Assembly: GCF_002778285.1 (NCBI RefSeq)
Contig: NZ_NESM01000001.1
Location: 390,529-454,528, forward strand
Reading direction: 5' to 3'
Length of the DNA: 64,000 nucleotides
Source of the DNA: Limnohabitans sp. 15K
Lineage (GTDB): Bacteria > Pseudomonadota > Gammaproteobacteria > Burkholderiales > Burkholderiaceae_C
The notes under the pieces were generated by a model, which made no database searches, had not been told where the DNA came from, and saw nothing but the letters and a program-made list of their open reading frames with translations. Shown in pieces: positions 49,245 to 58,254 of the stretch. The position numbers and the translations under genes are program-made. Numbering within the stretch: the stretch's first letter is position 1; each line of letters begins with the position of its first letter.

Positions 49245-50138
49245 TCAAACGGCGACATAGCGGCCATCGTCCAGCGTCTGGATTTGCCCTTCAGCCTGCA
49301 GCTCGGCCAAGTGCATGCCGATGGTGTTGCGTTCGGCGCAGGGCACAAAGGGCACGTCGTAGCCGTGGGGGTACAGCAGGCGGCGGTCGACCAGCTCTTG
49401 AAGGCTGTGGGGGGCTTGCAAATAGCCCAGCAGCTGCGCGCTGCGCTCGTCGATCCTGCTGGCAAAGCGGTCCAAATCGGCCAAAAACTGCGCCCGATCG
49501 GTGATGACCGCTTTGTGGTGCGAGGTGGCCCAGATGCGTGCGTCCAGCTCAGCCACTTTTTTCAGAGTCTGCCGAAAATCGCTCAGGCTGGAGGTGGCGT
49601 CGCCGTAATAGGGGCCAAAGCCGCTCAGGTCGATGTCGCCAATGAAGGCCAGGCCTTCGCTCTCCACCACCAAAGCGCAGTGGCCTGCGGTGTGGCCCGG
49701 CAGGTGGTGAGCCCGCACGCGCACGCCGCCGCCCAGGTCCCAGACCGCGCCGTCGCTGTAACCGGTGGCATCGGGCCGGGGCTGGTAATGGAAATCCTTT
49801 TGCACGATGGCCAGCATCGCGTCCAGCACGTCTTGGGGGTAGCCGTAGTGGCGGCACATGCCGTCCCAGGACTGGGCGGCGGCCAGGTCGGCCTCGTGCA
49901 CCTGCACCGGGGCATGCATCAGGCGGTGCAGCCCGGCCATGTGGTCTTCGTGCACATGGCCCAGGATGACCAGGTCCACCGTGTCCAGCTCGGGGCCGAT
50001 GCGGTTGGCCACCTCGGGTGTGTCAAAGGCCACCCGGGTGTCGGCCCCCTGCACGATGAGTTGGTTGCCGTCGGGGTACTTGCCGGACTTTTCACCCAAA
50101 TGCACGCTCACCGCGCCAAAACGCAAAACAGAGGACAT
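49245..50138 (-). CDS. Metallo-beta-lactamase fold hydrolase
   Basis: 297 residues from ATG 50136-50138. The metal-binding H-x-H-x-D-H is LGHVHEDHMAGL (H61, H63, D65, H66). Further ligands are in LPGHTAGHCALVVESEGLAF and TSHHKAVI. A C-terminal winged-helix-like extension (LGYLQAPHSLQELVDRRLLY) suggests a lactamase_B with the BLACT_WH domain, as in LACTB2-type nucleases and hydrolases. The substrate is unknown. It is divergent from the 50225 gene. Confidence 0.88.
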   Translation of the reverse strand: MSSVLRFGAVSVHLGEKSGKYPDGNQLIVQGADTRVAFDTPEVANRIGPELDTVDLVILGHVHEDHMAGLHRLMHAPVQVHEADLAAAQSWDGMCRHYGYPQDVLDAMLAIVQKDFHYQPRPDATGYSDGAVWDLGGGVRVRAHHLPGHTAGHCALVVESEGLAFIGDIDLSGFGPYYGDATSSLSDFRQTLKKVAELDARIWATSHHKAVITDRAQFLADLDRFASRIDERSAQLLGYLQAPHSLQELVDRRLLYPHGYDVPFVPCAERNTIGMHLAELQAEGQIQTLDDGRYVAV

Positions 50139-50224
50139 GACAGCCTTTCCTAAATCCTGGTGTGTAGGCTGCAATATAGCCAGCGTGACACATCCAAGCT
50201 GGCGCACACGCTACAGTCAAATGC

Positions 50225-50632
50225 ATGAACACCCTGCCCTCACCCGCCACCTTGGGGCCCCTGGTCTTGCTCGATTCGATTGCCCTGGTCAACGCCACGC
50301 ATGCAGGCTCGGTGATCGTGTCGGGTTCGCACGGCGGTTTGTCGGCCTCGCATTTCGTGACGGCGCAGCCCCTCAAACCTTTTGCAGTGGCCTTCAACGA
50401 TGCGGGAGGTGGCAAAGACGATGCAGGTCGCGTGGCGCTGCACGAGTTGCAGGCTGTGGGGGTGCTGGCCATTTTGTATGCGCACACCTCGGCCCGCATT
50501 GGCGAGGCTCAGGACGGGCTGGACAACGGGGTCGTCAACGGCCTGAACGCTTTGGCACTGGCGCAAGGCTTGCAGCTGGGCATGCGTGTGTCGGAAGCGA
50601 TGCAGCACCTGATTGAAAACTCACGGGGTTAA
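50225..50632 (+). CDS. Conserved protein of unknown function (SHGG...FNDAGGGKD...ARIG type)
   Basis: 135 residues, no signal peptide. Strongly motif-like patches are VIVSGSHGGLSASHF, FAVAFNDAGGGKDDAGRVAL, and YAHTSARIGEAQDGLDNGVV followed by NGLNALALAQGLQLGMRVSE. I know this pattern from other uncharacterised bacterial proteins, but no activity is established. The conserved His/Asp/Lys/Arg content suggests an enzyme. It lies 5 bases upstream of the alpha/beta hydrolase gene and is co-directional. Confidence 0.75.
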   Translation: MNTLPSPATLGPLVLLDSIALVNATHAGSVIVSGSHGGLSASHFVTAQPLKPFAVAFNDAGGGKDDAGRVALHELQAVGVLAILYAHTSARIGEAQDGLDNGVVNGLNALALAQGLQLGMRVSEAMQHLIENSRG

Positions 50633-50637
50633 GGGCC

Positions 50638-51516
50638 ATGCACTTCCTTCAACACCTGCGCCGTAGCCATCTTTGGCTGTATATGGGTTTAGGACTGGGA
50701 GCATCGGCCTTGGCTCAGCCTGTGGCCGAACATCTGCCAGGTGCCGACGGTTTGGCGCTGAAAGTTTGGGTGTTTCATCCCACCCAACGGGCACCCGACA
50801 CCGAGCGCCCCGTGGTGGTGGCACTGCACGGATGTGGCGGCATGTATGCCACGGTCGGTTCGCGCAAAGGCCAACTCAGTGCACGCCATCAGGGCATGAC
50901 CGATCTGCTGCTGGCGCAAGGCTACAGCGTGGTTTGGCCCGACAGCCTCACACCCCGTCAGGAAACCAGTTTGTGCGAACAAAGCATGGCGTCACGCAAA
51001 GTGCGTCAAAGCCATCGCCGCAGCGACGTTCACACCACCTTGGCCTGGCTGGCCCAACAAGCCTGGACGGATCAGCAACGGGTGGCCTTGCTGGGCTGGT
51101 CACATGGCGGCAGTGCCGTGCTGGCCAGTTCAGACAGCACCCCAAAGCGCCCTCAACCCAGCGTGACACCCAACGTGGCGCTGGCCTTTTACCCAGGCTG
51201 CGCCGACGCACTTCGGCAGCCTTACCAGCCCGCTTGGCCCGTCCACATGCTTCTGGGTGCGGCAGACGACTGGACCCCGGCAGCCCCCTGTGTGGCTTTG
51301 GGGCAGCAAGCCGGCATGAGTTTCAAGCTGTACCCGGACAGCCACCATGGCTTTGACAACCCGGTGGGGCAAGTCCAACACTTGCCTCGCGTGCCGAATG
51401 GCCAAAACCCGGGCCGCGGCGTTCACGCAGGACGCAATCCGGTGACTGGCCCGCAGGCCTGGCAGGATGTGCTGGAGCTGCTCAAGAAACGGTGGCCGGA
51501 TCCAGTCGCTCAGTGA
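50638..51516 (+). CDS. Exported alpha/beta hydrolase, dienelactone-hydrolase-like
   Basis: 292 residues. An N-terminal signal segment covers about residues 11-27 (LWLYMGLGLGASALAQ). The oxyanion strand is PVVVALHGCGGMYA, the nucleophile elbow GWSHGG (Ser155), the acid Asp in LLGAADDWTPA and His in YPDSHHGFDNP. It is likely periplasmic, an esterase or lactonase of unknown substrate. Its last 35 bases overlap the 3' end of the convergent C45 gene. Confidence 0.88.
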   Translation: MHFLQHLRRSHLWLYMGLGLGASALAQPVAEHLPGADGLALKVWVFHPTQRAPDTERPVVVALHGCGGMYATVGSRKGQLSARHQGMTDLLLAQGYSVVWPDSLTPRQETSLCEQSMASRKVRQSHRRSDVHTTLAWLAQQAWTDQQRVALLGWSHGGSAVLASSDSTPKRPQPSVTPNVALAFYPGCADALRQPYQPAWPVHMLLGAADDWTPAAPCVALGQQAGMSFKLYPDSHHGFDNPVGQVQHLPRVPNGQNPGRGVHAGRNPVTGPQAWQDVLELLKKRWPDPVAQ

Positions 51517-52723
51517 GCTGACGGGACGCAGCGGCCAAGGGCACCGCCTCAAACGCCACGCGGCTGGGCACATCACTGGCCACCCACATCGCCGGAGGCT
51601 GGGTTTGCATGATGATGCCCGCCACGCTTTCGACGCGGCTTTCGGGTGGCACGCTGGGGTCGGGGCTGCGGCAGATGGACAAAAATCCGTCCGATTCGTC
51701 GCGCAAAAAGTGTTCCAGATCTGCTTGCCCGATGGGCGTTCGCAACGCGTGCTGCCTGGCGGTGCTCAGGCGGCTATGACTCGACAAGCCGGGCCCCACG
51801 GGGGCTTGTTCACTCAGCAATGACTCGCACACGAAATGGTTGGTGTGCACCACCACGCCATCGGTGGGCGTGACTTCGGCCCAGCCAACGGGCGAAACTT
51901 CAAAACAGGCAACCTGTCCCTCGGCGTCGGCGCAGGGCACGTTGGAGGCGGCACCAAAACCCAGGTTCAGTTCCGTTTGCAAAACATGCAAACGCTCGCG
52001 GGCATGCGCCACAGAGGTGCAATCGAGCAGGTGCCGCAGCAGCACATGCACCGGCAAGCCCAGGCGGCTGCCGTCGCGCACCGAGCGCAAGATGTTCAGA
52101 CCCAGCGCAAAACCCGATTGGTTGATGCCGATCTTGGCCAGCATGCCCGCCTCGGTCAGGGTGGTGATGCTTTGACCGCTGGGGCCTTGGGTGTGCAGCA
52201 CCACCAGTGCTTCTCGTTGGCGGCCCATCCAGTCCCAGTTTTGCGCGAGCCAGGCTTGCCCGGTCTGGCTGGCTGCGGCGGTCACGCCCATGGCGGTGCA
52301 TTCGCCGTCGTTCAGGGCATGGTCCCAAGCCGCTTCATGCAGCCAGTCTGGAAGACCTGCGGCGCGGTTGGTGGCCAGAGCGGCTCGGGCGGCTTCTTTC
52401 AGGTGCGGCGCATCCGCCAAAAACGTAGCCGGCAAAATTTCGGTGCGGCAGTTCAGCGCCATCAGGCTGCCCAAGGTTTGGCCGCTGCCTTGGGCCATGC
52501 CGCGCAATTCTTCGATCAGATCGGCATCGACCTGCTTGATCACCGGCTCAAACCGCATGGCCCGATCGCAAGCGCTGGCCCAGTCGATGCCGCAGGCGGC
52601 AAACAAACGGGCGTAGGTGACCACGCTGTGCTGGATGCGGTCTTGGGCCTCGCGGCCATAAATTTGGCCGCGTTCAAAAGCAGAGGCGGCACCCAAGGTG
52701 TCAATGCAAGGAAACATGCGCAA
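51482..52723 (-). CDS. C45-family peptidase / acyl-CoA:6-aminopenicillanate acyltransferase-like protein
   Basis: 413 residues. The autocatalytic nucleophile is C142 in NDGECTAMGVTAA, typical of the AAT (C45) Ntn-hydrolase family, followed by WLAQNWDWMGRQREALVVL and GMLAKIGINQSGFALGLNIL. The precursor presumably cleaves before Cys142 to give two chains. Such enzymes hydrolyse or form amide bonds of small acylated molecules. It is convergent with, and overlaps, the hydrolase gene at 50638, and divergent from the M81 gene (148-base gap). Confidence 0.88.
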   Translation of the reverse strand: MRMFPCIDTLGAASAFERGQIYGREAQDRIQHSVVTYARLFAACGIDWASACDRAMRFEPVIKQVDADLIEELRGMAQGSGQTLGSLMALNCRTEILPATFLADAPHLKEAARAALATNRAAGLPDWLHEAAWDHALNDGECTAMGVTAAASQTGQAWLAQNWDWMGRQREALVVLHTQGPSGQSITTLTEAGMLAKIGINQSGFALGLNILRSVRDGSRLGLPVHVLLRHLLDCTSVAHARERLHVLQTELNLGFGAASNVPCADAEGQVACFEVSPVGWAEVTPTDGVVVHTNHFVCESLLSEQAPVGPGLSSHSRLSTARQHALRTPIGQADLEHFLRDESDGFLSICRSPDPSVPPESRVESVAGIIMQTQPPAMWVASDVPSRVAFEAVPLAAASRQLTERLDPATVS

Positions 52724-52871
52724 TCTCCGTCAAGGGGCTTCAGTCTTGATCCAGCAAGGCTGGCTGTCAATCCGGACAAACGCACACCCTCGCCCACGTT
52801 GGCACGTCGGTGACTGTGCCCAACCGGACATCGAGGCCATCATGGCCAGATGTTGAACTGGAGGCCCTCCT

Positions 52872-54368
52872 ATGCGTTTGCTGATCGCGATGATGATGCA
52901 CGAGACCAACACTTTCTCGCCTGTGCCCACCGACCTGCAGCGCTTTGCGCTGGGGCCAGGTGAAGAACCACCCCGCGGTGAAGCGGCCATTGCGGCGTTT
53001 CGCGGCACGGGCACGGCCACCGGGGCCTTCATCGACTTGGCCGAGCAGGCAGGGGCAGAATTCGAGCTGGCCTTGGGTGCACACGCCGCGCCCAGCGGGC
53101 TGGTGCACGACGAAGCCTACGAGGCCATGAGCCAAACGATTTTGCAGGCCGTGGCCCGCGGTGGGTTTGACGGCATCTTGCTCGACCTGCACGGCGCCAT
53201 GGTGAGCGAAAGCCACGAAGACGGCGAAGGCGAGTTGCTGCGCCGCATCCGCGCCATCGACCCCAAAACCCCGATTGGCGTGGCCTACGACATGCACGCC
53301 AACGTGTACGCCGACATGGTCGAGCTGGCACAAACCATTGCGGGCTACCAGACCTATCCGCATGTGGACATGTACGGCACAGGCGTGCGGGCAGGCTCGG
53401 CCTTGCTCAAGCTGCTACAGGGCCAGGCCAAGCCCACCACCGCTTGGGGCCGCCTGCCCATGATCCCGCACATCATGCGGCAAAGCTCGCTGGACGAGCC
53501 CAACCGCTCCATCCAAGCCCGCGCCCAACAAATGGAAAAAGAAGGCGCTTTGTGCGCCAGTGTGTTCACTGGTTTTCCACATGCCGACATCGAGAACGCG
53601 GGCCTGTCGGTGGTGGTGGTGACCGACAACGACCCGGCATTGGCCCAGCGCCTGCGCGACGAGCTGATGCAAATGGCTTGGGACAGCCGTGCCCAATGGG
53701 TGTACGAGGTGGAACCCCTGGCCACTTCGGTGGCCCGCGCCCAAACATTGACCGACTTCCCGGTCATGCTGCTCGACCATTACGACAACGCGGCCTCGGG
53801 CGGCACCATGGACACCACCGCCGTGTTGGCCGAGGTGCTGCGCCAGGATTTGCGCAACGTGGCGGTGTTTGCGATTTTTGACCCCCAGGCGGTGCAAGAA
53901 GCCATCGCGGCAGGCATCGGCGCTCAGGTGAGCCTGCAAGTGGGCGGCAAGATGGCCATGCCGCTCATGCCGCACCGCAGCGCGCCGATCGAATTGAGCG
54001 GCGTGGTCAAGCTGATCTCGAACGGCAAGTACCGAAACAAAGGCCCCATGAGCCGGGGTGCCCGGCAAAACATGGGCCAAGCGGTGGTGATCGACACGGG
54101 CAATGTGGAGGTGGCGCTGATCTCGCGCCATGTCGAGCCCTTTGACGTGAACGCCCTGCTGTGCCTGGGCATCGACCCGACACAAAAGGATTTTGTGGTG
54201 CTCAAAAGCCGGGTGCACTGGCGCGCTGGCCTGGGTCACCTGGCCCGCGCCACGGTGGAATGCGCTGGGGCGGGGGCCTGCACCTCGGACTACAGCGAGT
54301 TGCAATTCAAAAACCTGCGCCGCCCGATTTACCCGCTAGACCCCGGCGTGGTTTGGTCGGTCAGCTGA
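52872..54368 (+). CDS. M81 family metallopeptidase (MlrC-like)
   Basis: 498 residues from ATG 52872 with GGAGG at 52860-52864. It begins LIAMMMHETNTFSPVPTDLQ and has zinc-ligand segments DGILLDLHGAMVSE and YDMHANVY. HVDMYGTGVRAGSALLKLL and DHYDNAASGGTMDTTAVLAE are further MlrC signatures. MlrC degrades linear microcystin tetrapeptides, but most homologues act on unknown peptides. Its end overlaps the convergent monooxygenase stop by 8 bases. Confidence 0.9.
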   Translation: MRLLIAMMMHETNTFSPVPTDLQRFALGPGEEPPRGEAAIAAFRGTGTATGAFIDLAEQAGAEFELALGAHAAPSGLVHDEAYEAMSQTILQAVARGGFDGILLDLHGAMVSESHEDGEGELLRRIRAIDPKTPIGVAYDMHANVYADMVELAQTIAGYQTYPHVDMYGTGVRAGSALLKLLQGQAKPTTAWGRLPMIPHIMRQSSLDEPNRSIQARAQQMEKEGALCASVFTGFPHADIENAGLSVVVVTDNDPALAQRLRDELMQMAWDSRAQWVYEVEPLATSVARAQTLTDFPVMLLDHYDNAASGGTMDTTAVLAEVLRQDLRNVAVFAIFDPQAVQEAIAAGIGAQVSLQVGGKMAMPLMPHRSAPIELSGVVKLISNGKYRNKGPMSRGARQNMGQAVVIDTGNVEVALISRHVEPFDVNALLCLGIDPTQKDFVVLKSRVHWRAGLGHLARATVECAGAGACTSDYSELQFKNLRRPIYPLDPGVVWSVS

Positions 54369-56028
54369 CCGCCTGGCGGCCACACAAAGTGGCCACCAAG
54401 GCTTGGGCTGAGACGTCATCCAGCGCATGCCCACGCCACACGGTGTGGGCATCGGCGCGCACCATGAGCAAGGGGTGTTGGTATTCGGTCGGCAAGTCCC
54501 TCATACCCGAGACATCCAGCACCCGCAGCGGCATGCCTTGGTGTTCGGCCGCTGCTTGCAGGGCCTCCAGCGCGTCGTCATGCCCTGGCTGCAAACACAA
54601 CAAGGTGTAAGCGGGTCCCAAAACGTCGTAAAGCGACTGACCCTCACCCAGCCAGAAATGTGGCGCACGGCAACCCGGCACGGTGGACGCTGTGAAGCTG
54701 CCCATGCTGTACTCGGGTGCTTTGTCGCCGTCGTACACCATGATGGGCGACTGGTCGTAGTAATAACCAAAGTTCAGACCTGCGCAGCAGTATTGCTGCA
54801 CATTCAGGTCGTACAAGTTTTGGCCAAAGGCCTCGCGAGCAGCCTGCCCTTCGGGGCTGTCATCTTCCAGGTTCGAGGGAATCTCGCGTCGCCGCTGACT
54901 CATGGCGTGGGCATGGTTCATGGCAAAGCGCGAGACCTGCTCGGTGATCGGGTGGCGCTCTTTCTCGTAGGCAGACAAGGCATCGGGCGCAGCCCAGCCT
55001 TCGATTTGCGCCGCCAAGTGCCAGGCCAGATTGGCCGCATCGGCCAGGCCCGCGTTCATGCCGTAACCGGCGTAAGGCACCCACAGGTGCGCGGCGTCTC
55101 CAGCCAAAAACACGCGGCCTTCGCGCAGCTTGTCACTGACCAGGCGGCGACCAATCCAGTCTTCGCGGCTCGTCTGTTCGTATTCAAAATCTTCGCCCAC
55201 ACCCAAAATGGTGCGGATGGCCCAGTCGCGGTCTACCGCATCAAAGTCGGTCTCGTGGTCGCGCAGGTAATTGTGGATGAGCCAGACTTCTTGGCCATCG
55301 ATGGCGTAAATGTTGCCGCTGCGCCGGGGGTTGACGGTGAACATGGCCCATGCAGCTGGGGCCTTGAGAAGCGCCAGCAGGCCGGGCGCACGGATGCAGG
55401 TGCTTTGCACGCGCTGCACCACCTCGTCGCCCACCAGCTTGGCCCCAATGGCTTTGCGCACCGCCGAGCGGCCGCCGTCGCAGCCGACCAGGTAGGCCGC
55501 TTGCATTTGCAGCGGCGGTGCGTCCGGCGTGTCCAGGTTCTGAATCCGCACCCTCACCTGCCCTTCGGCTTGCTCAAAACCCAGCACCTGGTGCCGGTAC
55601 AGGGTGGTGATCAAGGCTTGCTTTTGCACATGCCCCGCCAAAATCGGCTCGATGTACCGCTGGTTGATGCGGTGGGGTGGCTCGGGCGTGGGCCAATGGC
55701 CGTCCGGGCCACTGTGGTCGGTCAGGCGGGTGCTGCGACCAGGAATGTGGATGCGTGCAATCTCTTGCCCCACGGTGCTGGTGCGGTACGACACATCGTG
55801 CGGGTAGTCGTCAGGCAGGCCTGCGGCACGCAGGTCTTGGGCCACACCCAGCGCGCGAAACAGCTCCATGCTCCGAGCAGAGATGTGGTTGCACTTGACA
55901 TCGGGCAGCGCGCCCGCAGGCCGCATCTCGACCAAGGTGCAAGCGATGCCCCGGCGCGCCAAACACAGTGCCAGGGTCATGCCAACAGGCCCAGCGCCCA
56001 CCACCACAACGGGGGCATGCAAACTCAT
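54361..56028 (-). CDS. FAD-dependent aromatic monooxygenase, PheA/TfdB/MhpA type
   Basis: 555 residues. The FAD motif is VVVVGAGPVGMTLALCLARR, the DG motif YLVGCDGGRSAVRKAIG, and the second FAD motif RVFLAGDAAHLWVPYAGYGM. The C-terminal thioredoxin-like domain is of the phenol-hydroxylase type. It uses NAD(P)H and oxygen to hydroxylate a phenolic ring. It is the last gene of the five-gene operon; its ATG overlaps the stop of the other monooxygenase (ATGA), so the two are co-translated and probably act in sequence. Confidence 0.92.
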   Translation of the reverse strand: MSLHAPVVVVGAGPVGMTLALCLARRGIACTLVEMRPAGALPDVKCNHISARSMELFRALGVAQDLRAAGLPDDYPHDVSYRTSTVGQEIARIHIPGRSTRLTDHSGPDGHWPTPEPPHRINQRYIEPILAGHVQKQALITTLYRHQVLGFEQAEGQVRVRIQNLDTPDAPPLQMQAAYLVGCDGGRSAVRKAIGAKLVGDEVVQRVQSTCIRAPGLLALLKAPAAWAMFTVNPRRSGNIYAIDGQEVWLIHNYLRDHETDFDAVDRDWAIRTILGVGEDFEYEQTSREDWIGRRLVSDKLREGRVFLAGDAAHLWVPYAGYGMNAGLADAANLAWHLAAQIEGWAAPDALSAYEKERHPITEQVSRFAMNHAHAMSQRRREIPSNLEDDSPEGQAAREAFGQNLYDLNVQQYCCAGLNFGYYYDQSPIMVYDGDKAPEYSMGSFTASTVPGCRAPHFWLGEGQSLYDVLGPAYTLLCLQPGHDDALEALQAAAEHQGMPLRVLDVSGMRDLPTEYQHPLLMVRADAHTVWRGHALDDVSAQALVATLCGRQAVS

Positions 56029-57221
56029 AGCGGCACTTTCAAGGGGTCGTATTCAAACAGCCAGTCGTAGCGGCGACGCACTTTTTCGGGCTCCCACTCG
56101 CTGCTGACATAGTCCACCGCTTTGCCGGGGTCCGACAGCTGGGGGTTGTGAAAACGCTGAGCGTTGTCGCGCGAGCGGTTGACGATGTCGGCGGTGCGCT
56201 GCCAGCGCAGCTTTTCAAAACGGACCAAGGCGTGTTCGGTCGGTTCATCCAAGGCCAGGCAGCGCGCCATGACGGCCGCATCTTCGATGGCCATGTTGGC
56301 CCCTTGCGCCAAAAACGGCAAAGTGGGGTGCGCCGCATCGCCCAACAAGCAGATGTGGCCCTGCGCCCAACCGGTTTGCGGCGCACGGCCCAGCAGAGCC
56401 CATTTGAAAGGCTGCTCAATGGCCGACATCAACTCGCACACATCGGCATGCCAGTGGCCAAAATCCTGCAGCAATTCGGCATGTGTACCCGCTTCGGTCC
56501 AGGATTCGCTGCGCCAGCCTTCGCGCTCGATGATGCCCACCACGTTCATCAAGGCCCCGCCACGCACCGGGTAGGTGATGACGTGTGCCCCTGGGCCGAC
56601 CCAATTGGTGCCGACCTGCGCACGCAAGTGTTCAGAGACGCGCTCAACAGGCACCAGACCACGCCAAGCCAACAAGCCGGTGAATTGCGCTTTGTCTTCC
56701 CCCAGCAGCTGCTCGCGCAGCACCGAGTGCACACCGTCGGCCGCCAGCAAAGCATGGGCGCTGTGCTGAGAGCCGTCGTTCAATTCGAACGTCACGCCCG
56801 AAGCCGTGCTTTGCGCATGGACCACCCGGGCGTTCAGGCGCACGGGCCGTTGCGACCGCGCCTCGAAAGCGTCCAAAAGCACCCGGTGCAAATCGCCCCG
56901 GTGCACCATCCAATAAGGGGCACCAAATCGAGCGAGACAATCGTCGCCCAAATCGAACAGCTTCCAGCGCTGCCCGGTGTTCCACATCCGGATTTCCTTG
57001 CCCCGGGCCTGGCACACACAGGCCTGCAAGGCATCACCCAGTCCAAGCGACTGCAAGACCCTTGAGCCATTGGGCGAGATTTGCAAGCCAGCGCCCAACT
57101 CGCCCAGTTGCGAGGCTTGCTCGAACACGTCCACCTCAAAGCCTTGCTGCAGCAAAGCCAGGGCCGTGGTCAAGCCCCCTATGCCCGCGCCAGCAATGGC
57201 GATGCGCTTCGACGCGGTCAT
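56025..57221 (-). CDS. FAD-dependent monooxygenase, salicylate/6-hydroxynicotinate hydroxylase-like
   Basis: 398 residues from ATG 57219-57221, which overlaps the Bug stop (ATGA). The FAD motif is IAIAGAGIGGLTTALALLQQ, then LGAGLQISPNGSRVLQSLGL, and the GD motif ICLLGDAAHPTLPFLAQGAN followed by MAIEDA. Homologues decarboxylate and hydroxylate aromatic acids (salicylate 1-hydroxylase, NicC). Followed by a phenol-type hydroxylase, it suggests two successive ring hydroxylations. Confidence 0.92.
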   Translation of the reverse strand: MTASKRIAIAGAGIGGLTTALALLQQGFEVDVFEQASQLGELGAGLQISPNGSRVLQSLGLGDALQACVCQARGKEIRMWNTGQRWKLFDLGDDCLARFGAPYWMVHRGDLHRVLLDAFEARSQRPVRLNARVVHAQSTASGVTFELNDGSQHSAHALLAADGVHSVLREQLLGEDKAQFTGLLAWRGLVPVERVSEHLRAQVGTNWVGPGAHVITYPVRGGALMNVVGIIEREGWRSESWTEAGTHAELLQDFGHWHADVCELMSAIEQPFKWALLGRAPQTGWAQGHICLLGDAAHPTLPFLAQGANMAIEDAAVMARCLALDEPTEHALVRFEKLRWQRTADIVNRSRDNAQRFHNPQLSDPGKAVDYVSSEWEPEKVRRRYDWLFEYDPLKVPL

Positions 57222-58219
57222 TGCGCTTTGATGTTGTTGTCTTTGGCCACCTGGGTCCACAACTGGATTTCGCTGGCCATGGTCTTGCCCAACTCGGCTG
57301 AACTCGTTCCCAATGGACGGATGTCGAGCTTGGCCATGCGCTCGGCCACATCAGGCAAGGCCATGATGCGGGCGACTTCTTCTTGCAGGCGCTTGAGGAT
57401 CGGCTCGGGGGTGCCGGCTGGCGCGAGCAAACCGCTCCACAAGTTCACGGCCAGGTCAATGCCTTGCTCTTTCAGGGTAGGCACTTGACCGTAACTGGCC
57501 AGACGTTGTTCAGAGGTCACGGCCAAAGCGCGCAATTTGCCCGACTTGACCAAGGCGGCGATGGGGCCAGAGTCGATCAGGGTCATTTGCACTTCTTGCG
57601 TGAGAACGGCGTTGATGGACGGCGCGCTGCCTTGATAAGGCACGTTCAGCGCCTTCAGGCCCGACTTGGCTTTGACCAATTCCATGATCAATTGAAAGGA
57701 AGCCGAAGGATAGGAGTAGTTGGTCTTGTCGGCATTGGCTTTGGACAGGGCCACAAGATCTTTGAAATTTTTGGCAGGCGAGGCTTCGTTGACGGCCAGG
57801 ATCAAGGGGAATGAACCCACCATGGAAATCGGGGCCAAGTCGGTCAAGGGGTTGAATGGCATTTTGGCCACCAACACCGGGTTGAACACCATGGGGCCGC
57901 TGGCCGCCATCAGCAAGGTGTAACCATCTGGCGCGGCTTTGGCCACAAAGTCAGAGCCCACCACTGCGCCAGCACCCGGTTTGTTGTCCACCAAAACGGG
58001 CTGACCCAATACAGGGGCCAATTTTTCAGCGACCACGCGCGCCAAAATGTCGTTGGCGCCACCGGGTGCATAGGGCACCACAATGCGCACCGGCTTGTTG
58101 GGCCAAGCGGCTTGCGCCCAAGACAAGGTCGGGGCCAAAGTGGCCAAAGATACGGCCAAAGAAAAGGCGGCGGTGGCCACCAGCTTGCGGCGTGAAGGGA
58201 ATGTGAAGCGCGTTGTCAT
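57218..58219 (-). CDS. Bug/TctC-type substrate-binding protein (copy 5)
   Basis: 333 residues. An N-terminal signal (FPSRRKLVATAAFSLAVSLA, with a twin Arg) ends near SWAQA. Landmarks are KPVRIVVPYAPGGANDILAR, NKPGAGAVVGSDFVAKAAPD and LNVPYQGSAPSINAVLTQEV. It sits in the middle of the ALDH-ThDP-Bug-FMO-FMO operon, so its ligand is probably the aromatic acid consumed by that pathway (inference). No membrane subunits are nearby. Confidence 0.93.
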   Translation of the reverse strand: MTTRFTFPSRRKLVATAAFSLAVSLATLAPTLSWAQAAWPNKPVRIVVPYAPGGANDILARVVAEKLAPVLGQPVLVDNKPGAGAVVGSDFVAKAAPDGYTLLMAASGPMVFNPVLVAKMPFNPLTDLAPISMVGSFPLILAVNEASPAKNFKDLVALSKANADKTNYSYPSASFQLIMELVKAKSGLKALNVPYQGSAPSINAVLTQEVQMTLIDSGPIAALVKSGKLRALAVTSEQRLASYGQVPTLKEQGIDLAVNLWSGLLAPAGTPEPILKRLQEEVARIMALPDVAERMAKLDIRPLGTSSAELGKTMASEIQLWTQVAKDNNIKAQ

Positions 58220-58254
58220 GGTTTGTCTCCTGATTTTTTAAGTGTCGGGGTTCA

